A stretch of 64,000 nucleotides of DNA from Magnetospirillum sp. ME-1. GTDB taxonomy: Bacteria > Pseudomonadota > Alphaproteobacteria > Rhodospirillales > Magnetospirillaceae. How positions within the stretch are numbered: position 1 is the stretch's first letter; every line of letters starts with the position of its first letter. Below, one piece after another: positions 7,181-16,714 of the stretch. Under the pieces are notes generated by a model. It had not been told where the DNA came from. It saw only the letters and a program-made list of their open reading frames with translations, and made no database searches. A program made the position numbers and the translations under genes. The stretch lies in NCBI RefSeq assembly GCF_002105535.1, contig NZ_CP015848.1, forward strand, positions 4,168,985-4,232,984. The letters are read 5' to 3'.

Positions 7181-8494
7181 GTGGCCGATATTCCCCGTCC
7201 TTCGTCCGCCGCTTCGGCGGTGGCAGCCCTCGCCCTTCTCACAGCCCTCGACGTCTGGACGGCCCGCACGGAGTCCGTTGTCCCGGCCTCGCCCGTCGCC
7301 ATCGCATCGGAGGTTCTGATCGCCCCGGCTTCCATCGCCGACGGCATGGCCTCCTTCAGCCTCGTCTCCACCGCCATCGCTGCTCCGGCCATCATTCCGG
7401 CGCCTGCGCCGCAGGAACCGCTTCCGGTCGCTGCGCCGGCTCCTGCCCCAACCCGCATGGAAACCCCGGCCGAAACGCCCTATGTCGCTGCGCCTGCCGT
7501 TCCCGAGGACCCCAAGGCAGCCGCCAAGAGGAAGCGCGAGGAGGAGAGGGCCGCCGCGAAGCAGAAGGCCGAAGAGGAGAGGGCGGCGGCCAAGAAGAAG
7601 GCGGAGGAGGAAAGGGCCGAGGCGCGGCGCCAGGCCCAGGAGTTCCAGAGGATGTCGCCGAAGGAGCGCGCGGCCCGTCTGGAGGCCAAGGCCGAGGAGG
7701 ATTTCTTCCGCTGCCGGACCCCGATGGAGACCGTGCCCTATACCGGTGCCCGCATCCCCTCCGGGGAATACCGCAAGGCCACGACGGCGAACCCCTTCTG
7801 CGTCCTGTCGCGTGCCGCGCCTGTCGAGCGCGTCGCGGACGAGGCCCTGATCGCCGCCGAGCGCGAATGGCTCGATGCCTGGCGCGCCAATCCGACGGGG
7901 AAGCATCCGAAGGAGCCGGTGGTCCACTGGATTCCGGACGGACTGACGGGAGGGATGCAGCGCGCGTGGATCCGGCTGCAGGCCATGGATCAGCGTCCGG
8001 CTGGATGGGATGCGACCGTCGCCGAGGCGAAGGCCAAGCTCGCTGCGGGGGATAGGGAAGGCGCCGTCCGCACAGCCTCGTCCTACATCAACAGCGCGGG
8101 GAAATACTGCATCCACGATCCGGGGCTCAAGGCCGACTGCTCTCCCCTGAAGTCGGTTCCGAAGGCGTGGCTTTCGGAATACACCCCCGGCCCGGTCGCC
8201 TTGTTCGAGCGCGGCGGCGGGGACTGCCGGGACTATTCGGTGGCCCGCTGGCTCATGTGGAAGCTCATCGGCATTCCGGACGAGGACAATGCCATCATGG
8301 AAGGCGGACACGGACGGGGCCAGCACGACAACATCGTCCATGTCTGGTCGGTGGTCCGCGTCGATGGCCGCGTCCTCGCGGCGGACTATCCGACAACCTA
8401 CCTGGATCGCGCCCTGGTGCCGCTCCGCAAGGCGGATTGGCTTTCGGGAATCGGCGCATGGGACACGGCCACCGATCAGGGCTATGCCGGCTAA
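7181..8494 (+). CDS. transglutaminase-like cysteine peptidase (BTLCP-type), 437 aa
   Basis: Translation starts at GTG with AGGAG seven bases upstream. An N-terminal hydrophobic stretch (AVAALALLTAL) suggests a membrane anchor or signal. A Pro/Ala-rich linker and a charged coiled coil with repeats of EEERAAAK follow (about residues 110-165). The C-terminal domain carries the bacterial transglutaminase-like pattern: Cys349 in GGGDCRDYSVARWL, a His near 387 in HDNIVHVWSVVRVDG and an Asp near 403 in AADYP. Such proteins usually act in the periplasm and in several cases accompany secretion or adhesin-processing systems. No partner such as a LapD-like protein is visible here, so the substrate is unknown. 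It is the last gene before the chemoreceptor fragment. Confidence 0.7.
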   Translation: MADIPRPSSAASAVAALALLTALDVWTARTESVVPASPVAIASEVLIAPASIADGMASFSLVSTAIAAPAIIPAPAPQEPLPVAAPAPAPTRMETPAETPYVAAPAVPEDPKAAAKRKREEERAAAKQKAEEERAAAKKKAEEERAEARRQAQEFQRMSPKERAARLEAKAEEDFFRCRTPMETVPYTGARIPSGEYRKATTANPFCVLSRAAPVERVADEALIAAEREWLDAWRANPTGKHPKEPVVHWIPDGLTGGMQRAWIRLQAMDQRPAGWDATVAEAKAKLAAGDREGAVRTASSYINSAGKYCIHDPGLKADCSPLKSVPKAWLSEYTPGPVALFERGGGDCRDYSVARWLMWKLIGIPDEDNAIMEGGHGRGQHDNIVHVWSVVRVDGRVLAADYPTTYLDRALVPLRKADWLSGIGAWDTATDQGYAG

Positions 8495-8520
8495 TCCGGT
8501 TGAGCGGAAAGTCGTAACGG

Positions 8521-9429
8521 TTGATCCAGGCCGAGCGCCTGGAAGCCGAGGCCCGCGCCGAGCAGGAGCGTGAAGTGGCCAGGGGCCGTAAGCGCGAGCT
8601 GCTCACCGCCGATTTCGACGTAATGATCCGCCGGGTGATCGCCAAGGTGGACAGCACGGTCCAAAGCGTCCACTCCACCTCCACCAGCCTGCACGCCGCC
8701 GCCGAGCAGACCTCGCGCCAGAGCGCCGCCGTCGCCGCCGCCGCCGAGGAGGCCACCGCCAACATCCAGACGGTCGCCTCGGCGGCCGAGGAACTGGGCG
8801 CCTCGACCCACGAGATCAGCCGCCGGGTCCAGGACACCACCCGCATCACCCAGGAAGCGGTGGATGGGGTGCAGACCGCCGATTCCACGGTGGAAGGCCT
8901 GTCGTCCGCCGCCCAGAAGATCGGCGAGATCGTCAGCCTGATCAACGACATCGCCGCCCAGACCAACCTGCTGGCCTTGAACGCCACCATCGAGGCGGCC
9001 CGCGCCGGCGAGGCGGGCAAGGGCTTTGCCGTGGTCGCCAACGAGGTCAAGCACCTGGCCACCCAGACCGCCAAGGCCACCAGCGAGATCGCCGAACAGA
9101 TCGGCGGCATCCAGGCCACCACCCAAAGCGCCGTCACCGCCATCAAGACGGTGGGCGCCGCCATCTCACGGGTGGACGAGGTGGTGTCCTCCATCGCCGC
9201 CGCGGTGGAAGAACAGAACGCCGCCACCCAGGAGATCGTGCGCAACGTCCAGGAAGCCGCCAACGGCAATCACGAGGTGACCAGCAACATCTCGGAAGTG
9301 TCGTCCGCCGCCCATCTGACCGGCGAGATGGCGTCGAACATGTACAAGGTGGCCGAAGTGCTGGAGGAATCCGGCACCAGCCTGGGCAAGCACGTGGAGA
9401 CCTTCCTCTCCAGCGTCAAGGCGGTGTAG
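8521..9429 (+). CDS. methyl-accepting chemotaxis protein, N-terminally truncated (302 aa)
   Basis: Only the cytoplasmic part of a chemoreceptor is present: the end of a HAMP-linker helix ([14 protein letters not shown]), methylation helices, and the conserved hairpin tip near residues 140-180 ([20 protein letters not shown]). The periplasmic domain, both membrane helices and most of HAMP are missing. An in-frame stop at 8515-8517 closes the frame just upstream, and the only possible start is a TTG without a good ribosome-binding site. It is therefore a 5'-truncated gene at the edge of the accessory region. It could still encode a soluble receptor fragment, but loss of function is more likely. 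Confidence 0.75.
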   Translation: MIQAERLEAEARAEQEREVARGRKRELLTADFDVMIRRVIAKVDSTVQSVHSTSTSLHAAAEQTSRQSAAVAAAAEEATANIQTVASAAEELGASTHEISRRVQDTTRITQEAVDGVQTADSTVEGLSSAAQKIGEIVSLINDIAAQTNLLALNATIEAARAGEAGKGFAVVANEVKHLATQTAKATSEIAEQIGGIQATTQSAVTAIKTVGAAISRVDEVVSSIAAAVEEQNAATQEIVRNVQEAANGNHEVTSNISEVSSAAHLTGEMASNMYKVAEVLEESGTSLGKHVETFLSSVKAV

Positions 9430-9482
9430 ATCGGCAAAGATCGGCCATGGTATCAAGTCGGCTCCATTGCCAGCGAGACACC

Positions 9483-10685
9483 ATGGCCAAACGCCCCCTG
9501 GACGGCATCTGCGTCCTCGACGCCGCCACCTTCATCGCCGCGCCCTACGCCGCCGCCATCCTGGGCGAGTTCGGCGCCGAGGTGATCAAGGTCGAGCAGC
9601 CCGAAGGCGGCGACACCTTCCGCCGCTTCGGCTCCATCACGGAACGCGACGGCGATTCGCTGATGTGGCTGTCGGAAGCGCGCAACAAGGATTCCGTCAC
9701 CCTGGACCTGCGCAAGCCCGAGGGCCGCGCGCTGTTCCTGAAGCTGGCGGCCAAGGCCGACGTCATCGCCGAGAATTTCCGCCCCGGCACTTTGGAAAAG
9801 TGGGGCCTGGGCTGGGAGGAACTGCACAAGGCCAATCCCGGCCTGATCCTTCTACGCATCTCGGGCTACGGCCAGACCGGCCCCTATAAGGACCGGCCCG
9901 GCTTCGCCCGCATCGCCCACGCCTTCGGCGGCCTGTCCTATCTGGCCGGCATGCCGGGCGACGTGCCGGTAACGCCGGGCTCCACCTCGCTGGCCGATTA
10001 CATGAGCGGCCTTTACGGCGCCATCGGGGTGCTGCTGGCGCTGCGTCACCGCGACGCCACCGGCGAGGGCCAGGTCATCGACCTCGCCCTCTATGAATCC
10101 GTCTTTAGGGCGCTGGACGAGATCGCGCCGGCCTACGCCATGTTCGGCAAGGTGCGCGAGCGCGAAGGCGCCGGCACGGTCAACGCCTGCCCCCACGGCC
10201 ACTTCCGCTGCGGCGACGGCAAGTGGGTGGCGCTGGCCTGCACCACCGACCGCATGTTCGCCCGCCTGTGCGAGGCCATGGAACGCCCGGAACTGGCCGA
10301 TGCCGCCAAGTGGGGATTGCTGCGCCACCGCCTGGCCGAACGCGCCGACGTGGACGCCCTGGTCGGCCACTGGACCGCCACCCGCCCGCGCCAGACGGTG
10401 ATGGAGCTGTGCCTGGAATTCGAAGTTCCGGCCGCACCCTTGAACACCATCGCCGACATCTTCGAGGACCCGCAATTCCAGGCGCGCGGCAATCTTCAGA
10501 ACGTGGCCGATGCCGTCCTGGGCGGCGTGGTGGTGCCCGGCGTGGTGCCCAAGCTGTCGGCCACGCCCGGCCGCATCGAAACCCTCGGCCCCCGCCTGGG
10601 CGAGGGCAACGGGCGGGTCTATGGTGGGCTGCTGGGGCTGAGCGAGGCTGAAATCGCCGCGCTGAAGGCCAAGGGCGTTATCTGA
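9483..10685 (+). CDS. CoA transferase family III (CaiB/BaiF type)
   Basis: The 400-aa product has the usual length and the family phrases: [19 protein letters not shown] at the start, [52 protein letters not shown] and [13 protein letters not shown]. The segment AENFRPG precedes the region holding the family's catalytic aspartate. These enzymes move CoA between acyl groups, for example in formate, carnitine or aromatic-acid metabolism. The exact substrate cannot be read from the sequence. The ATG was chosen because all family members begin near this point. It appears to be a single gene. Confidence 0.85.
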   Translation: MAKRPLDGICVLDAATFIAAPYAAAILGEFGAEVIKVEQPEGGDTFRRFGSITERDGDSLMWLSEARNKDSVTLDLRKPEGRALFLKLAAKADVIAENFRPGTLEKWGLGWEELHKANPGLILLRISGYGQTGPYKDRPGFARIAHAFGGLSYLAGMPGDVPVTPGSTSLADYMSGLYGAIGVLLALRHRDATGEGQVIDLALYESVFRALDEIAPAYAMFGKVREREGAGTVNACPHGHFRCGDGKWVALACTTDRMFARLCEAMERPELADAAKWGLLRHRLAERADVDALVGHWTATRPRQTVMELCLEFEVPAAPLNTIADIFEDPQFQARGNLQNVADAVLGGVVVPGVVPKLSATPGRIETLGPRLGEGNGRVYGGLLGLSEAEIAALKAKGVI

Positions 10686-10775
10686 ACGCCGCATGAACCG
10701 GCGGTTCAGCTCCGGTTGGGGTGGGGTGGGGCACACTGTCTTCAGTTGAATGCCTCACCAACCGGAGACACCGCC

Positions 10776-11240
10776 ATGTTGACCAAGACCGCCCTGATCG
10801 CCGCCGCCATCGCCACTCTCGCCCTGGGCTCGGCCGCCCAGGCCAAGGACAAGCCGGCCGGCGATGCCCTGCCCCCCGCCGTGATCCTCAACCAGATGGT
10901 GGCCGACGGCCATGACCTGCGGGCCCTCGACCGCGAGAAGGACCGTTATCTCGCCACCGTGCGGGCGCCGTCCGGCCAGTTGGCCACCTTCGCGGTGAAC
11001 GCCCGGACCGGCGAGTTGCTGCCCGAATCCGCCCATCTCGACGGCGCCTCCACGCCGGAAGTCGGCGCCGACGCGGTCAAGGCCATGCTGGCCGCCGCCG
11101 AGCAGGGCCACTGGAACCTGTCGGAACTGGAATGGAAGAAGGACGGCTACGTGGTCGAAGCCCGCGACGACAGCGGCGCCAAGGCCCACTTCCAGGTGGA
11201 TCCGGCCACCGGAACGGTGACCAAGGCCAGCCATCGCTAG
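10776..11240 (+). CDS. secreted PepSY-domain protein (154 aa)
   Basis: A classical signal peptide is present (MLTKTALIAAAIATLALGSAAQAK, cleavage after the AQA). Two PepSY-like repeats follow, each with a strand-strand pattern ending in a Thr-Gly turn: ATFAVNARTGELL and AHFQVDPATGTVTKA. PepSY domains are small periplasmic modules, some of which inhibit peptidases. The stop codon is the first element of a large branched palindrome (11238-11374) that probably serves as the transcript end. Confidence 0.7.
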   Translation: MLTKTALIAAAIATLALGSAAQAKDKPAGDALPPAVILNQMVADGHDLRALDREKDRYLATVRAPSGQLATFAVNARTGELLPESAHLDGASTPEVGADAVKAMLAAAEQGHWNLSELEWKKDGYVVEARDDSGAKAHFQVDPATGTVTKASHR

Positions 11241-11374
11241 AGCCTGATGCTATTAGGTCGAATCGCATGGCGATCCGACCTAATAGCTGAATCAGCCTCT
11301 AATCAATAAGTTAGAGGGCGATTCAGACATTAGATCGGCGCGAGGGCGCGCCGATCTAATGTCATCGCGCTCTA
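11238..11374. repeat. branched palindromic repeat: three hairpins closed by an outer stem
   Basis: Three consecutive inverted repeats occur here: 11249-11287 (18-bp arms, one mismatch), 11287-11326 (16-bp arms, two mismatches) and 11327-11362 (16-bp perfect arms). They are enclosed by outer arms TAGAGCCTGATG (11238-11249) and CATCGCGCTCTA (11363-11374 region), which pair at 10 of 12 positions. The unit can fold into a cloverleaf in either strand. It sits between convergent genes and looks like a composite intergenic repeat of REP/MITE type. Confidence 0.65.
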
Positions 11375-11383
11375 AGCCGGAAC

Positions 11384-11413
11384 GGAAAAGCCGGGACCCG
11401 CACGGGCCCCGGC
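11384..11413 (-). terminator. intrinsic terminator of the RlpA-like gene
   Basis: Read on the minus strand, a GC-rich stem (GCCGGGGCCCG / GGGTCCCGGC) is followed by TTTTCC just past the stop of the gene at 11422-11820. Confidence 0.6.
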
Positions 11414-11421
11414 GCTTCGCA

Positions 11422-11820
11422 TTATTCCGTCCGCCCCACCACCTGCATCCTGACCGGAACGGCGCCCTGGTAGCTCATGTGAAGCCGCCGGGCCGCCGCC
11501 CGCGACAGGTCGATGGAGCGGCCCGCCACATAGGGGCCGCGATCGGTGACCATGACGATCACCGACTTTTTCTTCTTGTCCTGCCGGGACACCTCGACCA
11601 GCGTGCCGAAGGGCAGCGTCGGATGGGCGGCGGTCAAAGCCTTGGGGTCGAATTTTTCGCCACTGGCGGTGCGGTTGCCCTTGAAGCCGGGGCCGTACCA
11701 GGACGCGATGCCATAGCTTTCGCCTCCCAGACCCGCGGATCCAGCCATCTCAGCCGAGGCCGGAAGAGACGCGGCCGACACCACAATTGCGGCCAGCGCC
11801 GCGATCTTGAGCGTCTTCAT
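11422..11820 (-). CDS. RlpA-like septal ring/lytic transglycosylase-family protein (132 aa)
   Basis: A signal peptide (MKTLKIAALAAIVVSAASL, cleavage after ASA) precedes a double-psi beta-barrel with the RlpA signature: GIASWYGPGFKGNRTASGEKF, LTAAHPTLPFGTLVEVS, VMVTDRGPYVAGRSIDLS. RlpA proteins bind or cleave denuded peptidoglycan at the septum. This one lacks the C-terminal SPOR domain found in the long form. A second, smaller-barrel paralogue lies immediately upstream on the same strand (11947-12348). Confidence 0.85.
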   Translation of the reverse strand: MKTLKIAALAAIVVSAASLPASAEMAGSAGLGGESYGIASWYGPGFKGNRTASGEKFDPKALTAAHPTLPFGTLVEVSRQDKKKKSVIVMVTDRGPYVAGRSIDLSRAAARRLHMSYQGAVPVRMQVVGRTE

Positions 11821-11946
11821 CGTTTCAATCCTGCATCCTGCCTGCATTGACGTGCGGGGCATTCTGCCCAGGCTTTCCTAACGATCCGTGAACAGCTACC
11901 AGAATAAGAATGATTTGTAAACAAATATTGAATGCCCGTTAACAAT

Positions 11947-12348
11947 TCAGTCGGCGAAGCCGACGACCTGCAGCGAAACCGCGCCCGTTCCCTCGCCCAC
12001 CAGTCCCAGCTTGCGCGCCGCCGCCTCGGAGACGTCGAGAATGCGCCCGCCGCCCGGCCCGCGATCATTGATGCGCACCACCACGCTCCGGCCCCGATCC
12101 GGGCGGGAAACCTCGACCAATGTACCCATGGGCAGGGTGGGATGCGCCGCCGTCAGGTCGGAAGGATCAAACCGCTCGCCACTGGCAGTCCTACGCCCGC
12201 GGTATTTGGCACCATACCAAGACGCAATGCCGTATTCCCTCACGTCATCACGGGAATATGCGAGATCAGCAGCAATACATGTTGAATCACCAACAAAAAC
12301 TGCAAGGATCGTAATTAAGAATATACATATCATACAATGCCTTGCCAT
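11947..12348 (-). CDS. RlpA-like protein, second copy (133 aa)
   Basis: This paralogue of the preceding gene shares the double-psi barrel phrases YGIASWYGAKYRGRRTASGE, LTAAHPTLPMGTLVEVSRPD and VVRINDRGPGGG. The N-terminus is hydrophobic (MICIFLITILAVFVG) and looks like a signal peptide. Its 5' third and upstream region (about 12230-12420) are much more AT-rich than the neighbours, suggesting a different history. The start MARHCMICIF was chosen for the GAGGG eight bases upstream. Another ATG lies 15 bases earlier. Confidence 0.75.
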   Translation of the reverse strand: MARHCMICIFLITILAVFVGDSTCIAADLAYSRDDVREYGIASWYGAKYRGRRTASGERFDPSDLTAAHPTLPMGTLVEVSRPDRGRSVVVRINDRGPGGGRILDVSEAAARKLGLVGEGTGAVSLQVVGFAD

Positions 12349-12528
12349 TGTGAATTCCCTCATACACGCCATCATGCATAGCCACATTCATATCAAGGCC
12401 TCGAACTCTACACCGTGAGACTCATCACAGTTCGGAACAGGAAAAAAGCGGTAAGCCCTTGCCCAATACCCCCCGGATGGGGCATGTTTCCTCTCTTTCC
12501 CACTGTTTTCGGGCGGATCGAAATCGTC

Positions 12529-14169
12529 ATGGCCGAGCGCGTTTACCTCTACGACACCACGCTGCGCGACGGCGCGCAGACCCAGGGAGTGGATTTCTCC
12601 GCCGCCGACAAGGTGCGGATCGCGCGCGAGCTGGACCGAATCGGCATCGACTACGTGGAAGGCGGCTGGCCGGGGGCCAATCCCACCGACGACGCCTTCT
12701 TCGCCGACCCGCCCGCCTTCAAGCGTTCGCGGCTGACCGCCTTTGGCATGACGCGCCGCGCCGGCCGTTCCGCCGACAACGATCCGGGGCTGAACGCCCT
12801 GCTGGTCACCCCGGCCCGCGTCACCACCATGGTGGGCAAGAGCTGGGACTTCCAGGTCACCGTGGCGCTGGGCATCGAGCTGGACGAGAACCTGCGGATG
12901 ATCTCGGATTCGGTGCTGCATGCCCGTACCAAGGTCGATGAGGTGATGTTCGACGCCGAGCATTTCTTCGACGGCTACAAGGCCAACCCGGCCTATGCCC
13001 TGTCGGCGGTCAAGGCCGCCTACGAGGCCGGGGCCCGCTGGATGGTGCTGTGCGACACCAATGGCGGCACCCTGCCCCACGAGATGCACCGCATCGTCGG
13101 CGAGGTCATCGCCGCCGGCATCCCGGGCAGCCATCTGGGTGTTCACTGCCACAATGATTCCGATACCGCCGTGGCCAATTCCCTGGCCGCCGTCGAGGCC
13201 GGGGTGCGCCAGATCCAGGGCACGCTCAACGGCCTGGGCGAGCGTTGCGGCAACGCCAACCTGATCTCCATCATCCCGGCCCTGATGCTGAAGATGGGCT
13301 TCGACACCGGCATCGCGCCCGAAGACCTGAAGAACCTGGTCTCGGTGTCGCGCGCGCTGGACGAGGTGCTGGACCGCACGCCCAATCGCGGCCAGCCCTA
13401 TGTGGGCAAGTCGGCCTTCGCCCACAAGGGTGGCCTGCACGTCTCCGCCGTGGCCAAGGACCCCAAGTGCTACGAGCACGTGGACCCGTCGGCGGTGGGC
13501 AACATGCGCCACATCGTCATGTCCGATCAGGCGGGCCGCTCCAATCTGGTGGCGCGCCTGGGCGAGATCGGCGTCGATCTCGATCAGGTCAAGCGCGAAA
13601 GCCTGGTCCGGGTGGTCGAGCAGATGCAGGTCACCTTCGACGCCCGCGAGGCCACCGATCTGGTGGACCTGGTCAAGCGCCTGGAGCACGAGGGCTACGC
13701 CTACGACCAGGCCGCCGCCAGCTTCGAGCTGCTGGTGCGCCGCGCCTTGGGCGAGGTGCCGGAATACTTCCAGCTGGACCGCTACCGCGTCATCGACGAG
13801 CGCCGCCGCAACGCGGTGGGCGAGTGGATCACGCTCTCGGAAGCCACCGTCAAGGTCGAGGTGGGCGGCACCGAATACATGGAAGTGGGCGAAGGCACCG
13901 GCCCGGTCCACGCCTTCGACGTGGCGCTGAGAAAGGTGCTGACCCGGGTCTATCCGGCGCTCACCGCGCTGGAGCTCAAGGACTACCGGGTGCGCATCAC
14001 CGAAAGCACCGTGGGCACCGCCGCCAAGACCCGCGTCACCATCGAAAGCGAGGACGACAAGGGCCATCGCTGGACCACGGTGGGCGTGCACACCAACGTG
14101 CTGGAAGCCTCGCTGGAAGCCTTGCAGGATTCCATCACCTTCATGCTGTTCCGCTTCAAAGACGAGTGA
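12529..14169 (+). CDS. cimA: (R)-citramalate synthase
   Basis: This 546-aa enzyme of the DRE-TIM metallolyase family condenses pyruvate and acetyl-CoA into citramalate, the first step of the threonine-independent route to isoleucine. The N-terminus has the metal- and substrate-binding motif DTTLRDGAQTQGVDFS, with LGVHCHNDSDTAVANSLAAV and the GLGERCGNANL motif later in the barrel. The C-terminal 150 residues are a LeuA-type allosteric domain (YRVRITESTVGTAAKTRV). It differs from isopropylmalate synthase in the DGAQTQG phrase. The stop overlaps the next ATG (ATGA), so it is co-transcribed with the RNA methyltransferase gene. Confidence 0.9.
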   Translation: MAERVYLYDTTLRDGAQTQGVDFSAADKVRIARELDRIGIDYVEGGWPGANPTDDAFFADPPAFKRSRLTAFGMTRRAGRSADNDPGLNALLVTPARVTTMVGKSWDFQVTVALGIELDENLRMISDSVLHARTKVDEVMFDAEHFFDGYKANPAYALSAVKAAYEAGARWMVLCDTNGGTLPHEMHRIVGEVIAAGIPGSHLGVHCHNDSDTAVANSLAAVEAGVRQIQGTLNGLGERCGNANLISIIPALMLKMGFDTGIAPEDLKNLVSVSRALDEVLDRTPNRGQPYVGKSAFAHKGGLHVSAVAKDPKCYEHVDPSAVGNMRHIVMSDQAGRSNLVARLGEIGVDLDQVKRESLVRVVEQMQVTFDAREATDLVDLVKRLEHEGYAYDQAAASFELLVRRALGEVPEYFQLDRYRVIDERRRNAVGEWITLSEATVKVEVGGTEYMEVGEGTGPVHAFDVALRKVLTRVYPALTALELKDYRVRITESTVGTAAKTRVTIESEDDKGHRWTTVGVHTNVLEASLEALQDSITFMLFRFKDE

Positions 14170-14939
14170 TGAGCGAGACCACGCCCCGCGGCCCGGCCAT
14201 CATCCTGGTGCGGCCGCAACTGGCCGAGAACATGGGCACCGCGGCGCGGGCCATGCTCAATTGCGGCCTCACCGACCTGCGCATCGTCAGCCCTCGGGCC
14301 AACCCGCTGGACGACCGCGCCATCGCCGCCGCCTCGGGGGCCGACAAGGTGCTGCTGTCGGCGCGGGTGGTCGAGCACACCAAGGATGCGGTGGCGGACC
14401 TCAACCGGGTCTGGGCCACCACGGGCCGCGACCGCTACATGACCAAGCCGGTGTACACCCCGCGCGAGGCCGCCGGCCACATGCGCAATCTGGATTCGGA
14501 AGGGTTGCGCACCGGCGTGCTGTTCGGCCCCGAGCGGACCGGGCTGGAGAACGACGACGTCGCCCTGGCCGACACGGTGCTGACCGTGCCGCTCAACCCC
14601 GATTACTGCTCGCTCAACCTGGCCCAGGCCGTGCTGCTGATCGGCTACGAGTGGTTTCAGGCCGGCGTGTCCGGGTCACTGCCCGCCATGACCAAGGGAT
14701 GGCGCGATTCCGGCCCGGCACCCAAGGAGAAGCTGGTCCACTTCTTCGAGCATCTGGAGCGCGAACTGGACGAGTGCGGCTTCCTGCGCATTGCCGACAA
14801 GCGCCCGGTGATGGTGCGCAACATCCGCAACATGTTCCAGCGCGCCAACCTCACCGGCCAGGAAATCCAGACCCTGCACGGCATCGTTCATGAACTGGTG
14901 ACCTACCGCCACAAGAAGGGCAAAGCAGAATCGTCCTAG
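14169..14939 (+). CDS. trmJ: TrmH-family RNA methyltransferase (TrmJ-like)
   Basis: The 256-aa product has the knotted SPOUT fold motifs: IILVRPQLAENMGTAARAM at the N-terminus, LFGPERTGLENDDVALAD (motif 2) and VPLNPDYCSLNLAQAVLL (motif 3). The length and the C-terminal helical extension (HFFEHLERELDECGFL) match TrmJ, which 2'-O-methylates position 32 of tRNAs using SAM. The start codon overlaps the stop of cimA. The function is known for the family; tRNA specificity here is inferred. Confidence 0.8.
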   Translation: MSETTPRGPAIILVRPQLAENMGTAARAMLNCGLTDLRIVSPRANPLDDRAIAAASGADKVLLSARVVEHTKDAVADLNRVWATTGRDRYMTKPVYTPREAAGHMRNLDSEGLRTGVLFGPERTGLENDDVALADTVLTVPLNPDYCSLNLAQAVLLIGYEWFQAGVSGSLPAMTKGWRDSGPAPKEKLVHFFEHLERELDECGFLRIADKRPVMVRNIRNMFQRANLTGQEIQTLHGIVHELVTYRHKKGKAESS

Positions 14940-15058
14940 ATTTCGGTTTTCCACATCAGACAAAATCCATATGTGGATCACCGCAATTGTCCCGCCGTCG
15001 GGCATTTGACTATTAGTCCCCCTAATAACGAAAAATATTCGTCTATCAGGGGGCACTC
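14940..15058 (+). promoter_or_regulatory. promoter/leader region of the chemoreceptor gene
   Basis: This is an AT-richer gap containing TTGACT (15006-15011) and the inverted repeat TATTAG/CTAATA with a 5-nt spacer (15011-15027), then an AT-rich segment before the start codon. It probably holds the promoter and an operator, but no -10 box could be fixed. Confidence 0.25.
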
Positions 15059-16714
15059 ATGCTGCAACGCATCAGGTTCGGCGTTCGTCTATTCATACTT
15101 TTGATTATTGCCATATCGTTACTGGCGGCAGTCGGTGCCGCCGGCATGCTGGGCGGCAAGTGCGTCGCCGGCGGCCTGGAGGCCGTTTATGGCGAGCGGG
15201 TGGTGCCCATGGGCCAGCTGGCCCGCGTGCTGGATACCGTCCACCGCATCCAGGGCGCCGTCGCCACCGTGATGCAGAGCGAAAGCCGCCTGACGCTCGA
15301 GCGCATGGCCAAGGACATCGAGGCCATGGATGCCGAGGTGGACACGCTGTGGAAGGCCTATGGCTCGGGCAGTCAAGACTTCCAGACGGCCTTCCAGGCC
15401 TACCGCGCCTCCTACCGCCAGACCCTGAAGCTGTTCGGCGACGGCGATGCCTTCGGCGCCCGCGAGACCATGGCCGAGGAGACCACCGGCCGCTACAACG
15501 AGGCCACCGCCGTCCTGCGCGCCCTGATGGACAAGGAGATCGGGCTGGCCAAGGACGAATTCCTGTCGGCCATGGGCACCTATCAATCCACCAGCACCGC
15601 CTCGGCCTGGGTGATCGCCCTGGGCGTGCTGGCCCTGGGCGGCCTCACCCTGGCGGTGACCCGCTCCATCACCGTGCCGGTGCGTGATGCCATCGCCACC
15701 ATGGGACGGCTGGCCGGGGGCGATACGGGGGTGGAGGTGACCGGCACCGACCGCCCGGACGAGATCGGCGACATCGCCCGCGCCGTCCAGACCTTCAAGG
15801 ACCACGCCATCGAGGTGGAGGCCTTGCGCCGCGCCCAGCTGGAGGCCGAGCGCAATTCCAGCGAGGAGCGCCGCCTGGCCCGTATCCGCATGGCCGACGA
15901 GTTCGACGCCGGCGTGCGCGGCATGGTGGACTTCGTCACCACCGCCTCGGCCCGCATGGAAGAGGCGGCCCGCGCCCTGCAGGGCATGACCCAATCGGCG
16001 GGCAGCGACGCCGCCTCGGTGGGACGGGCGGCCCAAACCGCCTCGTCCAACGTGGATTCGGTGGCCGCCGCCGCCGAGCAGCTGACCGCCTCCATCGCCG
16101 AAATCAGCCGCCAGGTGGGCGAATCCACGTCCATCTCGCGCGAAGCGGTGAGCGAATCCGAGCGCAGCAACCGCATCATGTCGGGCCTGTCCCATGCGGC
16201 GGGCCGCATCGGCGACGTGGTGCGCATGATCAACGCCATCGCGGCGCAAACCAACCTGCTGGCGCTTAACGCCACCATCGAGGCGGCCCGCGCCGGCGAG
16301 GCGGGCAAGGGCTTCGCCGTGGTGGCGGGCGAGGTCAAGGGACTGGCCAGCCAGACCGCCAAGGCCACCGAGGAAATCTCGGAACAGATCGCCGCCATCC
16401 AGGCCGAGACCAACAAGGCGGTCGACGCCATCGCCCATGTGAGCGAGGTCATCGAGCGCATGAGCCGTATCGGTGACGCCATCGCCCAGGCGGTGGGCCA
16501 ACAGGCCGAAGCCGGCCGCGAGATCGCCCAGAGCGCCGAACAGGCGGCACGCGGCACCACCGACGTCACCCGCAGCCTGGGCGACGCGGTGACGGCGGTG
16601 TCGGCGGCCGGAACCTCGTCGTCGGAGGTGCTGGAAACCGCGCGCCAGCTTTCGGAGGGCGCCGCCGGTCTCAGCCGCGCGGTGGAAGGCTTCGTCGCCA
16701 AGATTCGGGCTTGA
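15059..16714 (+). CDS. methyl-accepting chemotaxis protein (551 aa)
   Basis: The architecture is complete: a first membrane helix (about residues 8-30), a four-helix-bundle periplasmic domain of about 150 residues, a second helix near 182-205 ([20 protein letters not shown]), HAMP ([20 protein letters not shown]) and the cytoplasmic signalling domain. The hairpin tip near 390-430 reads [20 protein letters not shown]. The ligand domain resembles small four-helix sensors with an unknown ligand. The GGGGG of the leader serves as ribosome-binding site. It stands alone, upstream of rpsD. Confidence 0.9.
   Translation: MLQRIRFGVRLFILLIIAISLLAAVGAAGMLGGKCVAGGLEAVYGERVVPMGQLARVLDTVHRIQGAVATVMQSESRLTLERMAKDIEAMDAEVDTLWKAYGSGSQDFQTAFQAYRASYRQTLKLFGDGDAFGARETMAEETTGRYNEATAVLRALMDKEIGLAKDEFLSAMGTYQSTSTASAWVIALGVLALGGLTLAVTRSITVPVRDAIATMGRLAGGDTGVEVTGTDRPDEIGDIARAVQTFKDHAIEVEALRRAQLEAERNSSEERRLARIRMADEFDAGVRGMVDFVTTASARMEEAARALQGMTQSAGSDAASVGRAAQTASSNVDSVAAAAEQLTASIAEISRQVGESTSISREAVSESERSNRIMSGLSHAAGRIGDVVRMINAIAAQTNLLALNATIEAARAGEAGKGFAVVAGEVKGLASQTAKATEEISEQIAAIQAETNKAVDAIAHVSEVIERMSRIGDAIAQAVGQQAEAGREIAQSAEQAARGTTDVTRSLGDAVTAVSAAGTSSSEVLETARQLSEGAAGLSRAVEGFVAKIRA

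Noticed and set aside
8521-9429. a natural soluble chemoreceptor
   Set aside because: An in-frame stop lies two codons upstream, the only start is a TTG without a ribosome-binding site, and the sequence begins mid-helix, so truncation is the simpler reading.
11238-11374. cloverleaf as a tRNA gene
   Set aside because: The arms are far too long (16-18 bp), there is no CCA-adjacent acceptor pattern, no T-loop consensus, and it starts inside a stop codon.
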